A DNA stretch of 43,368 nucleotides from Nitrospira sp. UBA5699 (GCA_002420105.1 DIHJ01000102.1:12880-56247); one strand, 5' to 3'; shown: positions 16,284 to 24,424, counted from the stretch's first letter. Notes: generated by a model not told the origin, from the letters alone. A program made the numbers and translations.

Positions 16284-16724
16284 ATGACGACGTTAGCCAG
16301 ACCAGGAGTTCCGGTTGGTGGATTCAAGACGGTGGGGCAATTGCACGCGACGAACGATCTGCTATTCCAGAGGACGCAGAACGCGATGGGTGTGGCCGTC
16401 GAACTGCTCACCACGCATACGCCGGGGGCGCCGGTTGTGGACGAGAAGGGTGAGTTCGTCGGGTTCATCAGCGAGTTCGACATTCTTCGGGCGCTGGAGG
16501 CAAAGAAGGACCTGAATCAGCTCACGGCCGGCGACGTAATGGCGAAAGACCGCATTGCGGTGACGGAGGATACCAGCATCGACGAGGCCGTGAAGATCAT
16601 GGAGGAGAAGCGGTTGCTCAACCTACCGGTCAAGAAAAACGGCAAGGTGGCTTACTCCATCACCCGCCATGATCTGTTGCGTGCATGGATCGGTCTGGGA
16701 GTGTCTATCGAAGGTGTGATGTAA
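16284..16724 (+). CDS. CBS-domain pair protein
   Basis: A 146-residue cytoplasmic protein made of two CBS domains, a ligand sensor for adenylates. The first repeat includes NAMGVAVELLTTHTPGAPVVDEKGEFVGFISEFDILRAL, the second AGDVMAKDRIAVTEDTSIDEAVKIMEEKRLLNLPV. It has no attached effector domain, so it presumably regulates a partner. A second CBS protein is encoded on the minus strand at 36550-37017. Start ATG 16284 is fixed by the aagaggagg in front. It is followed, after a gap of about 160 bases, by the dihaem cytochrome. Confidence 0.88.
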   Translation: MTTLARPGVPVGGFKTVGQLHATNDLLFQRTQNAMGVAVELLTTHTPGAPVVDEKGEFVGFISEFDILRALEAKKDLNQLTAGDVMAKDRIAVTEDTSIDEAVKIMEEKRLLNLPVKKNGKVAYSITRHDLLRAWIGLGVSIEGVM

Positions 16725-16888
16725 TCGCCTTTGGTGTGAGCCCGGATGCCGCCGTGGTCACTCGGCCGCGGCGGTAGGGGACAATTGAGACGACGGGGCT
16801 GTCATGGGTGCGGGAAGGATCGTCTTCGGCTTCGCTTATGGGAGTAACCGCAATCGGGACGTGCCATCAGAAGGAGGGTGGGGCTGCG

Positions 16889-17581
16889 ATGACACGATTG
16901 CACGCACGATTCAAAGTCGGCTCCACAGTTGCTCTCGGTATTCCGGTCCTGCTGCTGGGATTGGTAATCCTTCCGGGCCGATTCGACAAGGCGGTTGCAG
17001 CAGATCCCGGTGAAAGGATCGTAAGGTCGGTGTGCGTGCAATGTCATCGCCTTGAAGGGAAGCCTGCGCCTCGTCGGACGAAGAAAGCGCCGGACCTCAT
17101 CCGGGCCGGGAACAAATACCAGCGCGACTGGCTGGCCGGCTGGCTGCAGAATCCCGAATTCAAGCATTACCCGGTCGGGTACGATTACAAGCCGGACCGG
17201 AAGAAAAGACATCTCTTCCTGCCGGCGGATCAAGCCAAGGCGGTCGTTGCGTTCCTCGCCACACGGAAGGATCCTCGCATCAAGGAAGGTGTCATGAAAC
17301 CGGGCACACCTGAACAATTGGATCGAGGCCAGAAGTTGTATAATGAGCACGGGTGTCAGAACTGCCACTTCACACCGGCCAAAACGGCCAAGGGTTACGT
17401 CGGGGGGACATCCAGTACCTCGTTCATCAAGATCAATGAACGTCTCAATGCGGACTGGGTCTATCGCTTCAACCAGAATCCAAACGATTTTGAACCGGAC
17501 AGCGGCGCCTATATTCCGAAGCCGGCGCTGCCGGATGAAGATATTTATGCGATTACCGCGTATATGATGACGCTGAACTAA
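16889..17581 (+). CDS. Dihaem cytochrome c, paralogue of the tetrahaem N-terminal half
   Basis: A 230-residue exported cytochrome with haem sites CVQCH and CQNCH. It matches the first two domains of the tetrahaem protein closely: SVCVQCHRLEGKP against ACVQCHRLEGQA, NKYQRDWLAGWLQ against SKYQRPWLIRWLT, and ADWVYRFNQNPNDF against MDWLYRFGQNPQDF. The signal peptide is LGIPVLLLGLVILPG... cleaved near AVAAD. Start ATG 16889 has aaggagggtgggg upstream; the frame is open further up but without a better start. It probably serves the same kind of electron transfer as its relative. Confidence 0.88.
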   Translation: MTRLHARFKVGSTVALGIPVLLLGLVILPGRFDKAVAADPGERIVRSVCVQCHRLEGKPAPRRTKKAPDLIRAGNKYQRDWLAGWLQNPEFKHYPVGYDYKPDRKKRHLFLPADQAKAVVAFLATRKDPRIKEGVMKPGTPEQLDRGQKLYNEHGCQNCHFTPAKTAKGYVGGTSSTSFIKINERLNADWVYRFNQNPNDFEPDSGAYIPKPALPDEDIYAITAYMMTLN

Positions 17582-17649
17582 AGGCGTCAAACGTGAAGTG
17601 TCAAGCGCGCAACGAGCAAGGTGAGAATCGGAGATCCAGGAGCAAGGCA

Positions 17650-18003
17650 ATGTCATCACTGAGAGCAGGGAGTCTACTCGCAGTTCTGGTTGCGTTCGGA
17701 TTGGTACAGGTAGTGCTGGCGGCCTCATCGAAGGGAAATCCGGAAGCCGGCAGGACAATCTATCTGGAGAGTTGCCAAAGCTGCCATGGCCCGACGGGCA
17801 AGGGCGACAGTGACATGGCCGCCTACCTGACGCCGAAGCCGGCCAATCTCGCCGCGAAAACCACCCAGACCAAGACGGACGCGCAGTTGCGCAAGATTAT
17901 TCTGGAGGGGCGCCCGGGGACGGCCATGTCGAGCTACGACGGAGCCTTTGAGGAGAAGCAGCTGGATGATTTGATCGCCTACATCCGGTCGCTCAAACCA
18001 TAA
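17650..18003 (+). CDS. Monohaem cytochrome c
   Basis: A 117-residue small cytochrome. A signal peptide (LRAGSLLAVLVAFGLVQVVLA) is followed by GRTIYLESCQSCHGPTGKG with haem motif CQSCH, and a C-terminal GRPGTAMSSYDGAFEEKQLDDLIAYIRSL with the likely Met ligand. ATG 17650 is preferred over the upstream ATG 17593 because the signal peptide starts there and aggagcaagg lies before it. It is a subfamily relative of the cytochrome at 6542-6919. It follows the dihaem gene by about 70 bases and may be in the same transcript. Confidence 0.87.
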   Translation: MSSLRAGSLLAVLVAFGLVQVVLAASSKGNPEAGRTIYLESCQSCHGPTGKGDSDMAAYLTPKPANLAAKTTQTKTDAQLRKIILEGRPGTAMSSYDGAFEEKQLDDLIAYIRSLKP

Positions 18004-18190
18004 CCTCAAGAGAATCGCCATGAGTCAGACCAGCATCCGGGGATGGATCGAACGAGACCGACTGCCATCTCCGAAGCTCGTCTTTATTATGTAGAGGTGC
18101 CTCTCCGTCTCATAGAGAGAAAGTGGAGCGGTAACCTGTATCTAATTCAGTTCTTCGGGCCGGAGAAGCGTCTACCGAAGGGAGGGTGCC

Positions 18191-18775
18191 ATGTCATTCT
18201 GGAAGCGGCATGCCGGAAGCTTGGGCGTTGCCCTGTGTGTACTCGCAGCCGGGGGGTGCGGATTTATCGGCAAAGAATCAGCCGGCGCGGTCCCGTCGGA
18301 AAGGGTGGTGGATTATATCCATGCCGTGCTGGAGGCCGACCGGACCTTTTACACCGTCCACGTTGTGGAGCGGATGCAGCGACGGGGCGTGATCGAATCG
18401 TCTGAAAAGTGGCGATCAGAGAGCACGCTTCCACTTCCCGCCCAATTCTTCCAGGAGTCGTCGAGCCTGGCTGCGATGACGGGAACCAAAGTGCGATATC
18501 GACTGATCAGCCTCAACCCGATCAATAAACAAAACGCGCCCCAGACAGAATTTGAGCGAGCGGCGTTAGAGGCGGTCACGGCACACCCCGAGCAACCCTT
18601 TAAGGGCCGGGTAAGTGAAGGAGGAAAACCGTATTTCCAGGCCATCTATGCCGACCATGCGGTGTCGCCCATCTGTGTGAGCTGCCATAACGCCGACCCT
18701 CGCAGCCCGAAGCGGGACTATAAGCTGAACGATGTCCTGGGCGGCGTCCTGATCTCAATTCCGGTTTCCGAGTGA
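18191..18775 (+). CDS. DUF3365 (Tll0287-like) haem lipoprotein
   Basis: A 194-residue lipoprotein (lipobox AAGGC, Cys at about residue 24) with the DUF3365/Tll0287-like domain: a helical sensor-like fold that carries one c-type haem. The pieces are FQESSSLAAMTGTKVRYRLISLNPINKQNAPQTEFE and the haem-bearing ICVSCHNADPRSPKRDYKLNDVLGGVLISIPV. In other proteins this domain is a redox or ligand sensor attached to kinases; here it is free-standing and anchored in the membrane. A reasonable Shine-Dalgarno (gaagggaggg) precedes ATG 18191. Confidence 0.85.
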   Translation: MSFWKRHAGSLGVALCVLAAGGCGFIGKESAGAVPSERVVDYIHAVLEADRTFYTVHVVERMQRRGVIESSEKWRSESTLPLPAQFFQESSSLAAMTGTKVRYRLISLNPINKQNAPQTEFERAALEAVTAHPEQPFKGRVSEGGKPYFQAIYADHAVSPICVSCHNADPRSPKRDYKLNDVLGGVLISIPVSE

Positions 18776-18926
18776 AAGCTCGAAGCGAGACCAATCGGAC
18801 AGACGGAAGATGAGTCGTGCAATTTTGAGGGTGTAAGAGCGCCACCATGACCATGAGGTAGTGCACAGGGGGATTACACGAGGCATTGCTGGGCGACTTG
18901 ATCGTGTCTCTGTGGTCGCTGAAGCC

Positions 18927-19361
18927 GTGAATGAGAAGCTTCACATCGTATGCCCGCACTGTCGGAGCATCAACCGCATGCCGGAGATTCGGCTAGCGGA
19001 TCGTCCACACTGCGGGCACTGCCATGCAGCACTGTTTCCTGGCTATCCGATCAGCCTGACGATGAAGGAGTTTGAGTTGCATGCGTCTCGCTCCGATATC
19101 CCCCTGGTCGTAGATTTTTGGGCTCCCTGGTGCGGTCCCTGCCGGATGATGGCGCCCGCGTTCGAGGAGGCCGCGAAGACTCTGGAGCCTCATGCGCGCC
19201 TGGCCAAGGTGAACACGGAGGAAGAGCAGACGCTTGCTGCCCGCTTCGGTATTCGGAGTATCCCGACTCTGATCGTATTCCGCGGTGGACAGGAGGTGGC
19301 GCGGCAGCCCGGTGCCTTGGGTCTCCAGGACATCGTGCGATGGGTTCGTGCGCACATATGA
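18927..19361 (+). CDS. trxC: Thioredoxin 2 (zinc-ribbon thioredoxin, TrxC-like)
   Basis: Thiol-disulfide reductase. The N-terminal zinc ribbon is made by CPHC and CGHC pairs (residues about 8-33), followed by a full thioredoxin domain with active site WCGPC in VVDFWAPWCGPCRMMAP and the cis-Pro loop IRSIPTLIVF. At 144 aa from GTG 18927 it matches TrxC (about 140 aa). A GTG at 18861 in the same frame would add 22 residues without family support, and the start is not certain. It has no signal peptide, so it acts in the cytoplasm. Confidence 0.88.
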   Translation: MNEKLHIVCPHCRSINRMPEIRLADRPHCGHCHAALFPGYPISLTMKEFELHASRSDIPLVVDFWAPWCGPCRMMAPAFEEAAKTLEPHARLAKVNTEEEQTLAARFGIRSIPTLIVFRGGQEVARQPGALGLQDIVRWVRAHI

Positions 19362-19445
19362 ACCGGCTTCCTCGTGGCTTCGACTGTAGACTGATGCGGA
19401 ACTCCTTATCCTGATGCCGGGACCCGGCTGGCCAGAGGCGAGGCG

Positions 19446-19635
19446 ATGAATCGCAATCTATTGGCCGGATTAGCGCTGGCGGGGTTGCCGGGCTTTGCGG
19501 GCATCTTTGAGGCGCTCCACCAAGAGACCGAGGATCTGGCGACGATGCTCCCCTCCAAGGACCTCACGACGATCCTGCACAACTCGGCAAGACCATCGGC
19601 GCCTGCGTTCCCTGCCACCGGGCCTCTAACTCATA
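19446..19635 (+). pseudogene. Remnant of a cytochrome c'-like gene, frameshifted before the haem site
   Basis: The frame from 19446 reads LHQETEDLATMLPSKDLTTIL, similar to the region before the haem in the intact cytochrome c'-like protein at 26659-27177 (HHEAAEELARIIPTKDLKQIL). After about 19588 the similarity moves to another frame, which reads KTIGACVPCHRASNS then a TAA at 19633-19635. One base appears to be missing near gcaag. The 5' part is also shortened: the first helices of the family and a normal signal peptide are absent. I read it as a decayed copy; a consensus error could explain the frame change but not the missing 5' part. Confidence 0.65.
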
Positions 19636-19652
19636 AATTGTGACGATCCGCC

Positions 19653-20150
19653 ATGACTGACGAGAAGACCAAGGCGATGATCTTGGGAGCCATCAGCGAC
19701 GAGCAGAAGGCGCGCGCTCTCTATTCGCTGGTGATCAGGACCTTCGGCCCCGTGCGGCTGTTCATCAATATCGTGGAGGCGGAGGATACCCACGCCAATG
19801 CGCTCGAAACGCTGTGCGCCCGGTAGGGGCTTCCTCTCCAGGCCGATGATTGGAAGATGAAGCTGCAGCCGCCATCATCGGCTCAGGAAGCCTGTCGAGC
19901 CGGCGTGCAGGCTGAGATCGAGAACATTGCGATGTATGACCGGTTGCTGCGCGAGACAAACGAACCCGAGGTGCGGGCCCTCTTTCAACGGTTGCAGGCC
20001 AAGTCGCGCGACGCGCGTCTTCCGGTGGTCGAGCGCTGCGTTGCATGGGGAGGGGAAGCCGGGAACGGGACCGGACCCGGCATGAGGCGGCAGCCGACTT
20101 CCGGAGCCGGACACGCAAACCGAACCCGTCGCCGGGGGAGAGTCGCATGA
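19653..20150 (+). pseudogene. Ferritin-like gene with in-frame TAG
   Basis: ATG 19653 opens a ferritin-like (DUF2202-type) protein: ILGAISDEQKARALYSLVIR, then GPVRLFINIVEAEDTHANAL with the Glu and His metal-ligand pattern. An amber codon at 19824-19826 follows CAR, where relatives continue with Tyr-Gly. The frame then continues unbroken (GLPLQADDWKMKLQPP, AGVQAEIENIAMYDRLL with a second ligand helix) to a TGA at 20148-20150 that overlaps the next gene's ATG. A single TAC-to-TAG change would explain it. A separate ATG at 19857 could give a C-terminal fragment. Confidence 0.65.
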
Positions 20151-21148
20151 CCTCATTGCTCGAAAAGGGCGGAGGGACGTTTGCAGGCATCAAAATGCTG
20201 CTCTGCGAAAATCCGCTGCCGCCAATCGAAGAAGCGATCGCCGCAGCGCAGGACGAACTGGCCCGGAGCAACTACTATACAGAAGCCTACTCAGTGCCGC
20301 TCCGCCGGTTGTTGAGTGACCAGATCGGCGTGCCGGAGCGGCGGATTCATATCAATGCCGGCTTGGAGTTGATTCTCCGGCAATTGTTCGCGAGGCTCGG
20401 GAAGCGCGTGCACTTGTTGACGCCGACCTATGCGCTCTTCCCGGAAATCGCGGCGTCCTACAGCGAGACGCATCTCTTGCCCCAGGACCAGTTCGCATTC
20501 GGCCTGGCGAAACTGGCGATACCGCCAGGGACGACATTGGTGGCCATCGTGAATCCCAACGGCGGCACATTCGATATAGCGCCGTTGCCCGATCTCCTCG
20601 TGCGTTACCCGCAACCGCATTTCCTCGTTGATGAAGCCTTCGTGGGCATGGCCGGTGGGTCGGTCGCTTCCTGGGTCTCCCGTCACCGAAATCTCCTGGT
20701 GACGCGCACGGTGCCAAAAGCACACAACCTGGCCGGGTTCCGTGTGGGCTACGGAATCCTTCCGGAAGCGCTCGCCGATGATCTCAATCAGAACAACGAT
20801 GCCTATCCGTTAGCCCGTCCCAGCGAGGCGGCTGCGATCGCCACGCTGCGATATGAAAGCAAGATACGGGAAAGAGCAGTTGCACTCCATGGCTGTGCCA
20901 GAGAATTGGCGGTTGAATTGGAGAAGCTCGGGGCGAAGACGTTTCCATCGAGAACATATTCCTTCCTGGCGGATCTTGCCCCGCACGATGCGAAGACGAT
21001 TGCTGCCAGACTGCGTGCGCGACAGGTGCTGGTCAAGCCGTTGAACGCCCCGCGGTTGGGTCCCGGCTACCTGCGCGTGACGACGGCGCTGCCCGAGGAC
21101 AACCGGCGGTTCCTTGAGGTGATGAGAGAGGTTCTGAGAAGAGAGTAA
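20147..21148 (+). CDS. PLP-dependent class I/II aminotransferase (HisC/CobD-like)
   Basis: A 333-residue fold-type I PLP enzyme. The motifs are LLCENPLPPIEEA (substrate N-terminal loop), HINAGLELILRQL (phosphate cup), VNPNGGTFDIAP, FLVDEAFVG (Asp binding the pyridine N) and VPKAHNLAGFRVGYG, whose Lys is the Schiff-base residue. The C-terminal GPGYLRVTTALPEDNRRFL carries the carboxylate-binding Arg. It resembles histidinol-phosphate aminotransferase or CobD, but the asparagine motif NPNGGT departs from the usual NPNNPTG, so the substrate is open. ATG 20147 overlaps the upstream broken gene's stop. Confidence 0.85.
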   Translation: MTSLLEKGGGTFAGIKMLLCENPLPPIEEAIAAAQDELARSNYYTEAYSVPLRRLLSDQIGVPERRIHINAGLELILRQLFARLGKRVHLLTPTYALFPEIAASYSETHLLPQDQFAFGLAKLAIPPGTTLVAIVNPNGGTFDIAPLPDLLVRYPQPHFLVDEAFVGMAGGSVASWVSRHRNLLVTRTVPKAHNLAGFRVGYGILPEALADDLNQNNDAYPLARPSEAAAIATLRYESKIRERAVALHGCARELAVELEKLGAKTFPSRTYSFLADLAPHDAKTIAARLRARQVLVKPLNAPRLGPGYLRVTTALPEDNRRFLEVMREVLRRE

Positions 21149-21171
21149 ATGCATGTTAAGGAGGGGTGATG

Positions 21172-22236
21172 ATGCTTCGGCATAGGCGTGCGAAGTCCGG
21201 TTATCTTGCAGTCGGAGTGCTGGCTGGGATCGGGTTATTGGGGGCAACACTGGAAGCCCAAGTACCCGCTCTGTCGGGAGCAGTCTCTGTCGACGGCATA
21301 ACGGTGCCCGGTATCGGTCCTCTGCCGACCGTGGTGCCGATTCCCTCGACGAATCTCAATTACAAAGCCAAGGTGGACCTTGGCAAGCAGCTCTATTTCG
21401 ACGGCCGGCTCTCGAAGAGCAATGCCGTCTCCTGCGCGTTCTGCCACAACCCCTTCACCGGCTTTGCCGATCCGCGCCAGACTTCGATCGGCGTCGGCGG
21501 GGGCATCGGGGGGCGTCAGGCTCCGACCGTGTACAACACGGGACACATCCCTCTCCAATTCTGGGACGGCCGGGCCGGTTCGTTGGAAGAGCAGGCGATT
21601 GGGCCGATCGTGAATCCCGTCGAGATGGCCGAGACACACGAGAACGTCGTTAGGAAGCTCGGTAAGATCAAGGGCTATCAGCAGCAGTTCCGCGCGGTCT
21701 TCGGCACCGACGTCAATCTCCAGGGAATCGCCGAGGCGATCGCCGCCTATGAGCGGACGGTCATCTCGACGAATTCCCCTTTCGACAGGTACGTGCTGGG
21801 CGAGGCCAAGGCGATGGACGAGGCGGCGGTCCGTGGGATGGCCCTGTTCAAGGGGAAGGCCCGCTGCGTGCTATGTCACAACGGCCCGAACTTCACCGAC
21901 AATCAGTTCCACAATCTGGGCGTGCCGCAAGTCGGGCCGATGAAGGAGGATCTCGGCCGTTTCTACGTCACCAGGCAGGAGCGGGACAAGGGCGCGTTCA
22001 AGACTCCCACGCTCCGGAGCATCGTCGAAACGGCTCCCTACATGCATGACGGCGCTTTCAAGACGCTCGAAGAGGTGGTGGATTTCCTCGATCAGGGCGG
22101 CGGGTCGAACCCCCATCTGAGTCCCTTCCTCAAGCCGCTTGGCCTGACCAAAGACGAGAAGGCGGACCTGATCGCATTTCTGAAGGCGCTGACCGGCGAG
22201 GCGATCAAGTTCGAGATGCCGATATTGCCGAAGTGA
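21172..22236 (+). CDS. Dihaem cytochrome c peroxidase (CcpA/MauG family)
   Basis: Periplasmic dihaem peroxidase that reduces hydrogen peroxide with electrons from cytochromes c, or a related MauG-type enzyme. The haem motifs are CAFCH (residue 88, N-terminal domain, followed by HNPFTGFADPRQTSIGVGG) and CVLCH (residue 232). Family regions include RQAPTVYNTGHIPLQFWDGRAGSLEEQA, FKTPTLRSIVETAPYMHDG and LTKDEKADLIAFLKALTG. The signal peptide is at residues 1-30. Start codons GTG 21166, ATG 21169 and ATG 21172 are consecutive; 21172 has the best spacing from aaggaggg. Confidence 0.92.
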   Translation: MLRHRRAKSGYLAVGVLAGIGLLGATLEAQVPALSGAVSVDGITVPGIGPLPTVVPIPSTNLNYKAKVDLGKQLYFDGRLSKSNAVSCAFCHNPFTGFADPRQTSIGVGGGIGGRQAPTVYNTGHIPLQFWDGRAGSLEEQAIGPIVNPVEMAETHENVVRKLGKIKGYQQQFRAVFGTDVNLQGIAEAIAAYERTVISTNSPFDRYVLGEAKAMDEAAVRGMALFKGKARCVLCHNGPNFTDNQFHNLGVPQVGPMKEDLGRFYVTRQERDKGAFKTPTLRSIVETAPYMHDGAFKTLEEVVDFLDQGGGSNPHLSPFLKPLGLTKDEKADLIAFLKALTGEAIKFEMPILPK

Positions 22237-22516
22237 CTCTTCACGGGATATCGCTTCCTCACGGCAGGCAGGAGAGGATCTCCGCGGCGTCGGCAACCTG
22301 CGATGCTGCCCGCAGGACAAGGCCGCTGGGCAAGGACTGTGTCCTCTATCTCGGCCGGGCTGACCTGATCCCGGGGCCGTACCGGCGGGGTTCCGAAGCC
22401 GGTATCGCGCAGTGTGTGCTCCTCCCGGCCGGCGGAGGGAGGAGGCTGCATTCTTTGATTGCATCACGGAGGATGATGCCTGTATCACGACGTCGAACTT
22501 TCAGGCCGGAGGGAGA

Positions 22517-22882
22517 ATGGGGAACACGATGGCGGGCATTTTCGGGGTCTTGGCAATCGTGCTGGTGAGTTCCTGGGTCACGGCGGAAGCCCTCAGCTCG
22601 AATCCCGTGAAGGGCGAGGCCATCTTTGCGGAACATTGCGCCCGCTGCCACGGAAAATCCGGCGACGGCCTGGGGCCTGAAGTCAAATAACTCATCGTCT
22701 CTCCGGCGGACCTTCGCGCGCTGAAGTCCCGATCGAAGACCGATATGGAGTTGCTGCTGGCCATCAAGCAGGGAGTACTCTTCAGTCCGATGCACGGCTG
22801 GAAGGATCGCTTGAGCGAGCAGGACATGTTGGATGTTCTCGGCTATATCCGCAGTCTGGCGCCGTTTAATCCGATCACCTAA
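22517..22882 (+). pseudogene. Monohaem cytochrome c with in-frame TAA
   Basis: The ATG at 22517 follows a good ggagggag. The product would read as an exported cytochrome (AEHCARCHGKSGDGLGPEVK) but stops at TAA 22688-22690. The same frame then continues for 63 codons (LIVSPADLRALKSR, LFSPMHGWKDRLSEQDMLDV, YIRSLAPF) to a TAA at 22880-22882. The continuation matches the second half of the intact cytochrome at 35308-35667 (DLIVRPANLQSV, LFTPMHGFRGKLTDQQMLDV). So this is a full-length gene with one nonsense codon. A truncated product would keep the haem motif but lose the distal Met. Confidence 0.75.
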
Positions 22883-22926
22883 GCGACGTTCAGCAATCAG
22901 AGCTGCGGGGAAAATCGCCCGGCTCC

Positions 22927-22961
22927 GCCGGCTGTTGCCTTTTGCGACAGCCGGCTTTTTT
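22927..22961 (+). terminator. Rho-independent terminator
   Basis: A perfect 9-bp stem, gccggctgt (22927-22935) and acagccggc (22947-22955), with an 11-base loop, followed directly by six T at 22956-22961. It lies 45 bases after the stop of the broken cytochrome and would end transcription of that unit. Confidence 0.9.
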
Positions 22962-23121
22962 CGTTGTGCCTGGAATGCCCCAGGCGGTGAGTTCTCTCCT
23001 CCGATTGCTTCCCTAATGCCTTGCTAAATCACGGGTATCGATGAGCCGGTCCGGGCCTGCCCCTGGCATGGACCTCGCTTTTCCATCAGGAAGAATCTGT
23101 CCTACTCAAGGAGGAGCAGCC

Positions 23122-23433
23122 ATGGAAAGTCGGAATGGCAGGTGTTCGGGTCAGACCGTTGCGCTCGCATTTTTGGGCGGCGCGATCGCCGGCGCGATCG
23201 CGGGGATTCTGCTGGCTCCCAAGTCGGGGGAGGAAACCCGTCGAGCCTTGAAAGGATATGCCAGGAAGACGGAAGAGGAAGTGATCGAGAAGGCCAAGGA
23301 GGCGCGCGCCGCGCTCGACGAGGTGATCGAGCGGGGCAGACATTTCATGGCGGAAAAGCGGGCCGAGGTTGAAGCGGCGGTGAACACCGGCAAAGAAGCC
23401 GTGAAGGACAAAATGGAGAAATGCTGTAGCTGA
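23122..23433 (+). CDS. YtxH-domain (stress-type) protein
   Basis: A 103-residue protein of the YtxH family: an N-terminal membrane helix (VALAFLGGAIAGAIAGILLAPKSG, ending in the signature LLAPKSGEETR) followed by a long amphipathic Lys/Glu-rich helix and a C-terminal CCS. YtxH proteins are linked to general stress and the envelope; the molecular role is unknown. A strong aaggaggagcag precedes ATG 23122. It lies 9 bases before the gamma/delta subunit gene of the oxidoreductase and is probably its first cistron. Confidence 0.85.
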   Translation: MESRNGRCSGQTVALAFLGGAIAGAIAGILLAPKSGEETRRALKGYARKTEEEVIEKAKEARAALDEVIERGRHFMAEKRAEVEAAVNTGKEAVKDKMEKCCS

Positions 23434-23442
23434 GGCCGGAGC

Positions 23443-24348
23443 ATGCTGTCCATTCGCTTTCATGGCCGCGGCGGACAGGGCGCGAAGACCGCGAGCCGCA
23501 TCGTCGGAACGGCGGCATTCCTCGAAGGGTTTACGGCGCAGGACTCGCCGATCTACGGGGCCGAGCGGCGCGGCGCACCGGTCGCCGCCTTTACGAGAAT
23601 CGCCAAGAAGCCGATCCGCGAGCGAGGCTTGATCGCCCGTCCTGATCTGGTCGTCGTCGCCGATGCCTCGCTGATCGGTGATCCGTCGGCCCGGGTCCTG
23701 GACGGCGTCGATGAGCGCACGGTGTTGTTCGTGAACTCGCCGCTTACTCCGGACCAACTGCGAGCCCGGACTTCCGTTTCTGGCCGGTTGACGGTCCTGG
23801 ACCTTACGGACCTCGCCTTGAAACAATTCGGCAAGCGGGGCGCGATCAGCGCTCTGCTCGGTGCCGTGGCAGGCAGGCTCGCGGGGCTCCGCCCGGAGTC
23901 GATCCGCGAAGCGATCGTCCGGGAATTGACGGATCTGGGGCTCACGGCTCCGGTCATCGAACGCAATCAGGCGCTGGCCATGCAATGTTTCGAGGCCGTT
24001 CAACCCGTGACGCTGGAGCCTGGTCCGCGCGCGCCCGTTCCCTCGGCGCAGCTTCGCACGCCGACCTACGATCCGCCGACCAGAGGCACCGCCGGCATCA
24101 CGGCCGGTCCCAATTCCGCGATCCGGTCGGTGAGCGGCTGGCGCACGTTTCGGCCGGTGTTGCGTCCGGACCTCTGCAACGGCTGCTGGCTCTGTTTTGC
24201 CAGTTGTCCGGAGGGCGCGATCACGATCAAGCCGGATGGAAAACCCGCCGTCTATTATCCGCATTGCAAGGGCTGTCTCGACTGCGTCGAAGTCTGTCCG
24301 ACCGATGCGATGACGGTGGAGCGGGAACCGGAAGGAGCAAATAAGTGA
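23443..24348 (+). CDS. 2-oxoacid:ferredoxin oxidoreductase, fused gamma-delta subunits
   Basis: Part of a thiamine-diphosphate 2-oxoacid:acceptor oxidoreductase (pyruvate type likely). Residues 1-190 are the gamma domain (FHGRGGQGAKTASRIVG, then SPIYGAERRGAPVAAFTRI). Residues about 240-300 hold a delta-type ferredoxin domain with two [4Fe-4S] sites: LCNGCWLCFASCPEGA from residue 245 and HCKGCLDCVEVCPTDAM. The fusion gives a three-gene enzyme (gamma/delta, alpha, beta). Low-potential electrons pass from the beta subunit through these clusters to ferredoxin. The next gene is preceded by a hairpin. Confidence 0.92.
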   Translation: MLSIRFHGRGGQGAKTASRIVGTAAFLEGFTAQDSPIYGAERRGAPVAAFTRIAKKPIRERGLIARPDLVVVADASLIGDPSARVLDGVDERTVLFVNSPLTPDQLRARTSVSGRLTVLDLTDLALKQFGKRGAISALLGAVAGRLAGLRPESIREAIVRELTDLGLTAPVIERNQALAMQCFEAVQPVTLEPGPRAPVPSAQLRTPTYDPPTRGTAGITAGPNSAIRSVSGWRTFRPVLRPDLCNGCWLCFASCPEGAITIKPDGKPAVYYPHCKGCLDCVEVCPTDAMTVEREPEGANK

Positions 24349-24357
24349 GGAGGTCCG

Positions 24358-24424
24358 TCTGGTCTGTCGTGTCTATCTGGTGCGGCGGAGAGATTTAGTA
24401 ACCAGACAGACGAGATAGACCAGA
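24358..24424. repeat. Intercistronic hairpin, repeat family copy A
   Basis: Inverted repeat with 24-base arms at 24358-24381 (starts tctggtctgtcg) and 24401-24424 (ends gatagaccaga): 20 Watson-Crick pairs, two G-T and two mismatches, with a 19-base loop. The 3' arm ends at the A of the alpha-subunit start codon, and there is no Shine-Dalgarno in front of that ATG. The 5' arm matches the arm of copy B at 38281-38304 at 20 of 24 positions. No T-tract follows. Confidence 0.7.

Noticed and set aside
16740..16785. GC-rich hairpin ccgccg...cggcgg after the CBS gene as a terminator
   Set aside because: Only 6 bp of stem and no T-tract; too weak to call.
18003..18190. Small frame starting ATG at about 18020 between two cytochrome genes
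   Set aside because: Only 24 codons, no clear start signal, no resemblance to known proteins.
19824..19826. Amber codon in the ferritin-like gene as recoded (for example pyrrolysine or readthrough)
   Set aside because: No other TAG in the window shows such a context, a neighbouring gene is also damaged, and a one-base Tyr-to-stop change is the simpler explanation.
22240..22516. Hairpins in the 280-base leader before the broken cytochrome as a riboswitch
   Set aside because: Some short stems (for example taccggc/gccggta) are present, but no known aptamer core is recognisable.
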